Below are positions 58,200-64,000 of a stretch of 64,000 bases of DNA, one piece after another. The position numbers were made by a program, and so were the translations under genes. The stretch is taken from the NCBI RefSeq assembly GCF_003255815.1, contig NC_037680.1:23348422-23412421 (forward strand), given 5' to 3'. The notes below the pieces were generated by a model. That model searched no databases. It was not told where the DNA came from and was given only the letters and a program-made list of their open reading frames with translations. Every line of letters starts with the position of its first letter. Position 1 is the stretch's first letter. The stretch comes from Theropithecus gelada (Eukaryota > Chordata > Mammalia > Primates > Cercopithecidae).

Positions 58200-58605
58200 A
58201 CAAGTAAGATCTGCACACCCTTACAAGATAATCAAACCCAGTTTTGGACAGTCCAGTCTAATCACCGATGGCTCCCCCTCAGTTCCTATGCAAGACCACT
58301 AGAGACTCTTCAATCATACAAGGCATTTAAGACTCTCTTTTCTTGTGTTATCTGCTCAGCCTAAAATACCTTTTCCCAAATCTTCCCCCATCATTTTTCT
58401 AACAGTTACTTAAGGCCCAGCTCAAGTATCATATCTTTTAAGAACTGACTAATACAATCTTTTTTTTTCAGCTGAGTTTTATTTGTGCTTCTCTTATACC
58501 ATTTATTCAGGTTACTTACACACTAGTCTTTCTTTCTTATTAGGGCTGGGACTATGTGTTTTATCCACTATATTACTCGGTACTCTGTCCTACAAACAGA
58601 AGCAT
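58200..58605 (+). mobile_element. L2 LINE fragment
   Basis: 'taaggcccagctcaagtatc' and 'ttagggctgggactatgtgt' follow the L2 3' order. Confidence 0.55.
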
Positions 58606-60325
58606 TAAAGAAAAATAATAGTGACACTTAGAATTCTAAGATTAATTTCCAATACTATTTACAAAATTTATCCCAAAAAATTTATGTAGTCACCTACCCT
58701 ATCTACATGTTTACAATGGAAATTCAATATGTTCAATAAACTGGGACATGTCTAAAGGAAGATATAACTTAAATTATATAATTGAAACAGAAAGAAGAAA
58801 TAAGACTTTTATGTCTGATTCATGGGGAATAATATGATTTTAATAACAGTTAGTCCTATCAATTCAAAAGGATAAACCTTGTCACTTTATTTCATTTTAA
58901 AAGATAATTTTCACAAATTATCAAATAATTCAATTTCAGAAACACTCAAACATAACAAGTGATCATATACATGTTCAAAATGTGGCACCAAGCTACATAC
59001 CAATAAAATTTTGAAGATATTTTATAAAAAAAATCATATTTGATCACTTCTGCCAGACTGGAGTATATATGTAATTCTTAAATAGTAAACAGGAGAAGAA
59101 ATAAATAAGCAAATCATAAACTAAAAAGGAATGATCAAATAGTCGACTCCAGTATTCAAACATAAATTAACATTCTGAGTGAATAAAAAAGACTGCATTA
59201 TGGCTTTTTTGTCACACATCTATTCTAGAACATACAAGAAGAGAAAAACCATAGAGATGCATGTAGTATACAGATACAAGCAGGGCCACAGTGAAAGAAT
59301 GGCTACAAAGATGAGAAAGAGAGAGTGGGAAGCACCTGCTTCCAATTTGTCTAATATACACTGTAAATAGTACCTGCTTCCTTGACTGGAAAAGCTCTAA
59401 GAGAAAACTGCTCCACTGCATTAGAATGCATGCATATATATGCTTATACTCTCATGTAGCTGTACTGAAAGATATCATATGAGTCTCAAAATTCAGGCAG
59501 GGCAAATCTCAGTAACAAGATCACACAATAACCTATCCATGGTAAGGCTCTAAAGATAAGGATAGATTTGAACATAACTCTAAACATTATTTTAAGTCCT
59601 CCCCATGTCCACACAGCATGCATTTCAAACTGGACCAAGTAAAGACTCCAACACTGTCTAGAGAGAAAAGCAGTGGTTTTGCTGTGGGGATATCATCTCT
59701 CCAGGTATTGAATCCCTGACCTCTCTCTTAGCGTAATAACTAATTATCTCATATTTTAAAATAATCAATGCATATATATATGTAACAGATTTAAGCTATA
59801 AGAAGAGTACAAATATTTTCCATCTATGTGCAGTAAAAAAGATTACTTGCAGGCAAGTTTACTGAGTATCTGTCTCTTTTGGCTTTTTAATTCCCAGGAA
59901 TGTTTGAGCTGACCATTAGGACTTTGCTACTAAGTTCAATTCTCAATGCTTCGTCTCTTAATGGACTACACAATGGCCCTATTTTATATCATTAACCTCT
60001 CTGTGGGCCTGATGAACTAAGGGCTCTCTCCACAGAAATATCTATTTAAAAGTACATATAAATATAAGATTTTTGCCAATGGAGAATTTTTGTCTTAGAA
60101 GCTGTCCTAACATCTGAACGTTGCTTACCTTGCTTACTTTCTCCAAAACCCTCTGGAAATCTATTTCCAGAGCCTAAGTTTGTATACTAATTCCTCCCAT
60201 TTCCACCACTTAGCAGGGTAAAATGCCCTTCCTGCACTATTTCTTTATAATCCTATAATTCTCTTACAAATTAAATGACTGTATGCATTATGCTGTATTA
60301 TTTTAGTTGATTTCCTATCAACTAG
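58606..60325. other. Unannotated sequence
   Basis: No repeat is recognised over 1.7 kb. A minus-strand block at about 60133-60177 has a strong donor and an open frame but no pyrimidine tract before it, so it is not called. Confidence 0.4.
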
Positions 60326-60329
60326 AGTT

Positions 60330-60640
60330 GTTCACTCTGAACTCCAGCTTCTCTCAATGCACCCTGTTGCATCCTGCCACAAGGCCTTTGCACCTGCTGC
60401 TCCCACTGGTATGCCCTTCAGACAGCAACTAAGGCTCACTTCCAAAGGGAAACCTTTCTTACCTGACCAGAGCAGGTTCTTTTCTGATGCTCTCAGACAT
60501 CATTATTTTTTTTCTTCCCCTGTGGAATGAGAGCTCCTTAAGGCCAGAAACTGTGTCAGGTCCCTTTCTATATATCCAGCAAGTCCTAGGGCAAAAATGG
60601 TATTCATTAAGTATCCATCAATCAAAACCATAGGTTGACA
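60330..60640 (+). mobile_element. L2 LINE 3' region
   Basis: 'aaggcctttgcacctgctgc', 'gagctccttaaggccagaaa' and a final 'tattcattaagtatcc' follow L2 order. Its first 80 bp are repeated at 61244-61323. Confidence 0.65.
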
Positions 60641-60698
60641 ATTACTGAAGCCAGGCAACTGGTACATGCAGAGTAGGGGAGGGAGGGTGTTTCATTCT

Positions 60699-60722
60699 GT
60701 GTGTGTGTGTGTGTGTGTGTGT
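60699..60722 (+). repeat. GT microsatellite
   Basis: About 12 uninterrupted GT units. Confidence 0.95.
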
Positions 60723-61243
60723 ACCTGAAATTTGTTTGACACTGGGGGAAAAACTCTTTGTGAAAAAGAGACTTATAGCTATATATAAGTAATCTTCAAT
60801 AAGTAAAAGAGTCTATAAACAAACTGAACTTGTTCAGTTTTGCCACTGAGAACTAGTATCAATGAGTAAAATCCAGAATTTTGGCTTCACATAAGAAAGA
60901 ATTCTCCATTACTTAAAAGTGTCTGGAAATAAAGCTGGTTCCAAAGAAGAAAGGGAGGACTCTGCCACTGGGGTAGTTATACTCAAGCAGTTGGATCATC
61001 AGTGGATTCCTAGTTAGGGGATTAAAGGACCAAATGGGAAAAAGGAACTTGAAGAAATCTTCAAATCTTTTGAATATCTGAAAACAAAGTTTATTGTCTT
61101 AAAATAGATATACGGAAGTCAATATAATGATACACAGAAGTCAATATAAAAATAATTATTGATTTCACAGTTTGTATAAAGCATATATAAAGAATGAAAT
61201 TTTTACTTAAAACTAATCTCCTTGAAAGCCTTATCTTGCAGGT
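60723..61243. other. Unannotated sequence
   Basis: Nothing is recognised. A short local duplication occurs near 61115-61150, where 'acagaagtcaatat' and 'acggaagtcaatat' lie 23 bp apart. Confidence 0.35.
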
Positions 61244-61323
61244 GTTCACTCTGCACTCCAGCTTCTCTCAATGTGCCCTGCTGCATCCTGCCACATGGCC
61301 TTTGCACATGTTGCTCCCACTGG
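61244..61323 (+). repeat. Second copy of 80-bp L2 segment
   Basis: It matches 60330-60409 at 73 of 80 positions and starts and stops sharply. The right end meets an Alu fragment. Two independent L2 copies would be far more different, so this is a secondary duplication. Confidence 0.85.
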
Positions 61324-61478
61324 CGCCCACCACCACGCCCAGCTAATTTTTGTATTTTTAGTAGAGACGGGGTTTCACCATGTTAGCCAGGATAGTCTCG
61401 ATCTCCTGACTTCGTGATCCTCCCACCTCGGCCTCCCATAGTGCTGGGATTACAGGCGTGAATCACCGCACCTGGCCC
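61322..61478 (-). mobile_element. Broken Alu, antisense, lacking 3' half
   Basis: It enters at 'cgcccaccaccacgcccagc' and runs to 'ccgcacctggcc'. The poly-T head and right-monomer part are absent, and the L2 duplicate lies there instead. Normal L1-driven truncation removes the 5' end of Alu, not the 3' end. Confidence 0.9.
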
Positions 61479-62689
61479 AAAGCATTATTTTTATACTTTT
61501 TTTATCATGAAAATATAACATATTTTCAGTAACTTTTAGCTACACAATACACAAAATAAATTTATTTCTCAGAACACTTTTAAGATTGTGATAAGCCAAA
61601 TGATGCTGAAGTCAAACTGTGGGTTATTAAGCTGGAAGAATATATTGTATGCACATGAAGTTTAACAAGGATGTTTAGGTAATGAAGAAGTAATGAGAGA
61701 TTCAGGACAGATGGACAAGCATCAGGTCATATAAACTATTTCCACATGTATGTCTGAAGGAAGATATGAAAATGCCCAAGATAGGAATAATTTGTGTTGC
61801 TAAGAAACACTAAGGTTGATGAGTAAACTGTCTCTCTTACAAAGACCAACTAAAATCATGTCATTTATCAATGCAACTCGATTAATAACTATTCACTTTA
61901 GAAAACAGACAAAATAAACCAAAAGAAAGGCAAAAATTTTAACACTCAGAAATCACTAATGTATATAATGTATACAGGGACATTTAGTGTAGTATTTTAT
62001 TGACTTCCATCAAAAGTGTTCATTTAGGACAAAGTTACAAGATTCTACCTTTGGCTTTAAAATTATGACTAAAAAAACACTCTATTAAAGTACAAAAATT
62101 CTATTCACAAAAAAAAATTACTTATAGCTAATACACAAAGTATTTCAAATTCCAAAGACATAAATTCTAACAAGGCTAAACAACACTGTTTCAGGACTAT
62201 TTCATTTTTGTTTCAATTTTGGAAAAATAACCCTGATTTTTGAATCAGAGCCACGCTCCAACACTGTACAATGTTGAAACCCCTCAGGCTCAATCCTATT
62301 TCTTATAAACTTTAGCTTTAATTTTGGTCCCAACATGAACTTTCACCCAGACTACACTTTCACCCAGGTCACCATCACCATTATTAGGGCCAACCGTGGA
62401 CTCGGTCTCTGCTGCACTTCAGAGACAAATGACAAAACAAGAAAAAGGTGAAAAGTCTTCAAAATGAGTATAAACTTCAAAGAATGATTGCTTTATAATG
62501 AAATAATTTATATCGGAGAGGTGTGAATTTGGAAAAGACTTAGCTTAGTTTGCCCTACATACGGAAAACTATTATTATTACTGTTTCAGTTTTATAAGTT
62601 GATTTCCTCTGATATTAAGGAATAATGTATTATGTGATTTACTAACATTCCAAATCTACAAATTAGAAAATACAAGAGTCAAAAAAATC
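61479..62689. other. Unannotated A/T-rich sequence
   Basis: No repeat or exon is recognised with confidence. Confidence 0.4.
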
Positions 62690-62860
62690 CTTTACCTTTT
62701 CATCATGAAAATCTTCAATTATACCCAACAGTAGGGAGAAAAGTTCAACGAACCACCATCACCCAGCTTCAACAATTATCATTACTCTGTCAATTTTACC
62801 TACATGAAATACATTATTGAATAATGCAAGAGCATACTGAATTGAGACATTCTTTTAAAA
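62690..62860 (-). mobile_element. Possible L1M 3' UTR fragment
   Basis: 'ccatcacccagcttcaacaa' is a phrase common in old L1 3' ends. The rest is weak. Confidence 0.3.
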
Positions 62861-63047
62861 GTGTGCCCGCCAGGTTGACCACACAGAAATGATGGATTTC
62901 ATGTAAAAACTTTGTTTTTGTCTCTTTCTGGTCTATTAAACCTACTCAAGAATAAACCAACTCCTGGCCTACAGTAAAAATTCATATAATCCTCATAACC
63001 TTTCTGGTCCCTCGTAAGTAAGAGAAAATCATATAGTCAATTTAAAT

Positions 63048-63113
63048 GACAGGTGTGAGCCACAGAGCTGGGCTGGATTCCGTCTCTTAAAAAAAAAAAA
63101 AAAAAAAAAAAAA
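63048..63113. mobile_element. Chimeric Alu remnant (antisense head + sense tail)
   Basis: 63048-63076 reads as the reverse complement of an Alu 5' end ('aggtgtgagccacagagctg'). 63077-63113 reads as a sense Alu 3' end ('attccgtctctt') plus a run of 25 A. The body of both Alus is gone. Confidence 0.75.
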
Positions 63114-64000
63114 GTCTTAGGTAATCAGGGAAAATTGAATATGGACTGTATAGTATACATTATTATACCAATGGTAAAGACCTCGGTGTGGTAACAGTAT
63201 TATGACTACATAGGAGAATATGTTAATTCTTAAGATAAACAAGCTGAAGGGGTAAAATGTCACTTTTGAAAAGTTCAGCCCCATCCCACTGCCCAAAAAA
63301 GTATATATACGATATATACTGTGGCTACATGTTAATAACTGGTAAAAGGTATGGGGTGTTTATTATATTGTATTGTTTCAACATCCAATAGGCTTCAAAT
63401 TTTACAAAATAAAAAGACTAGACCCAAATAACAACCAAAACTCCAAAGTACACGTAACATTAAATCTATGTTCTTCACTCAGCTGGGGCCTGCCCAGCGC
63501 CAGCCACTGTCAGTGAAGGAACAGGATCCTCCTCATCTCACCAATTTCTCTTCCACCATCTTCCTGAGTTTTCTGAGCCCACCAGGATCAAGGTCAGGAA
63601 AGGGAGGAGAGGTCAGGCATACAAGACAGTTCTTGATTGCTATCTGCAGCAAAATGATCTAGGGCTATGGCAGAGGGGATATGGCAGAGTGTTTAACACT
63701 AATTCTTCCTCTCTTGGGGAGCTTATGTGCACTCTTCCAATGGTATACTCTTCCAATTGCAAATATCCTGCCAGAGACACTGCTCTCTCTCTGCTAAAAG
63801 CTCTTAATGCCTCCTTAGCTTCTGACCCCTGGTGGTACACAAACAGCCCATTACTGCTGGGATCTTCTTGCCCTGGCAGGAGACTTTTTCTTCGGCAGGA
63901 TCCCTTTAAAAATGACAGGTTGATTTCCCTGTTGACAGCGAAGAGTGCAATTACTTCTCAAACCCACCGCTACTGCTATAGAACACTTCAGCTTTCCCAG
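63114..64000. other. Unannotated sequence
   Basis: No repeat family is recognised. The last 550 bp are less A/T-rich, with short ORFs on both strands and no domain. It may be unique intronic sequence. Confidence 0.35.

Noticed and set aside
60133..60177. 45-bp open minus-strand block with donor GTAAGC
   Set aside because: There is no pyrimidine tract before the presumed acceptor, and the phase does not match the downstream candidate exon.
1..64000. Bacterial-type features: operons, CRISPR, riboswitches, insertion sequences
   Set aside because: The sequence is clearly primate nuclear DNA; no spaced direct repeats, Shine-Dalgarno-led gene series or similar were found.

Overview
This window is nuclear DNA from a primate, most likely human or a close relative. 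It is dense in Alu elements, including clean AluY and AluS copies with target-site duplications. It also holds 3' ends of L1PA-type LINE-1, a complete THE1 (ERVL-MaLR) provirus, MLT1/MST LTRs, FLAM monomers, a MADE1 fragment and many old MIR, L2, MER5A and MER20 remnants. No prokaryotic gene, operon, CRISPR array, tRNA or rRNA is present. Almost all longer open reading frames are shadows of Alu, L1 or THE1 sequence.

The composition is that of intronic or intergenic DNA. The best evidence for a gene is a set of candidate internal exons on the minus strand, at 54337-54396, 44406-44461 and 2420-2481. Each lies between a recognisable 3' splice site and a GT donor, and each is open in only one frame. 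The open frames join without a break across all three (phase 2 into 1 into 0). If real, the whole window lies inside one minus-strand gene with introns of about 10 kb and 42 kb. I do not recognise the peptide, so no gene is named. The exons could also be chance matches.

Layout: 0-8 kb holds mostly unique sequence, a 68-bp inverted duplication around the first candidate exon, an MLT1 LTR and a cluster of old DNA transposons and MIRs. 9.1-9.85 kb holds two tandem Alus, the second ending in a perfect 49-bp-arm palindrome. 10-18 kb is mostly unique with scattered Alus. 18.0-22.8 kb is an old L1 carrying Alus and a full THE1 provirus, which itself carries an Alu. 23-30 kb holds an L1PA 3' end, a HAL1-like element, Alus and a 0.3-kb G-rich purine tract. 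30-38 kb holds L2 and MIR remnants, an AluS, nested MLT1/MST LTRs and an L1PA 3' end. 39-50 kb holds a TG repeat, two ERV LTRs of one family, Alus, FLAM monomers, MIRs, MER5A copies and an MLT1. 50-64 kb holds old LINE, L2 and MLT1 fragments, several Alus, a duplicated L2 segment fused to a broken Alu, and a fused Alu head/tail remnant.

The most unusual structures are small-scale rearrangements rather than genes: the palindrome at 9.7 kb, the inverted duplications at 1.1/3.4 kb and 29.5/29.9 kb, the L2 duplication at 60.3/61.2 kb and the chimeric Alu remnant at 63.05 kb. All look like products of template switching or break repair. I see no convincing new molecular system. Repeat names are from memory of consensus sequences, and boundaries are approximate except where a target-site duplication fixes them.
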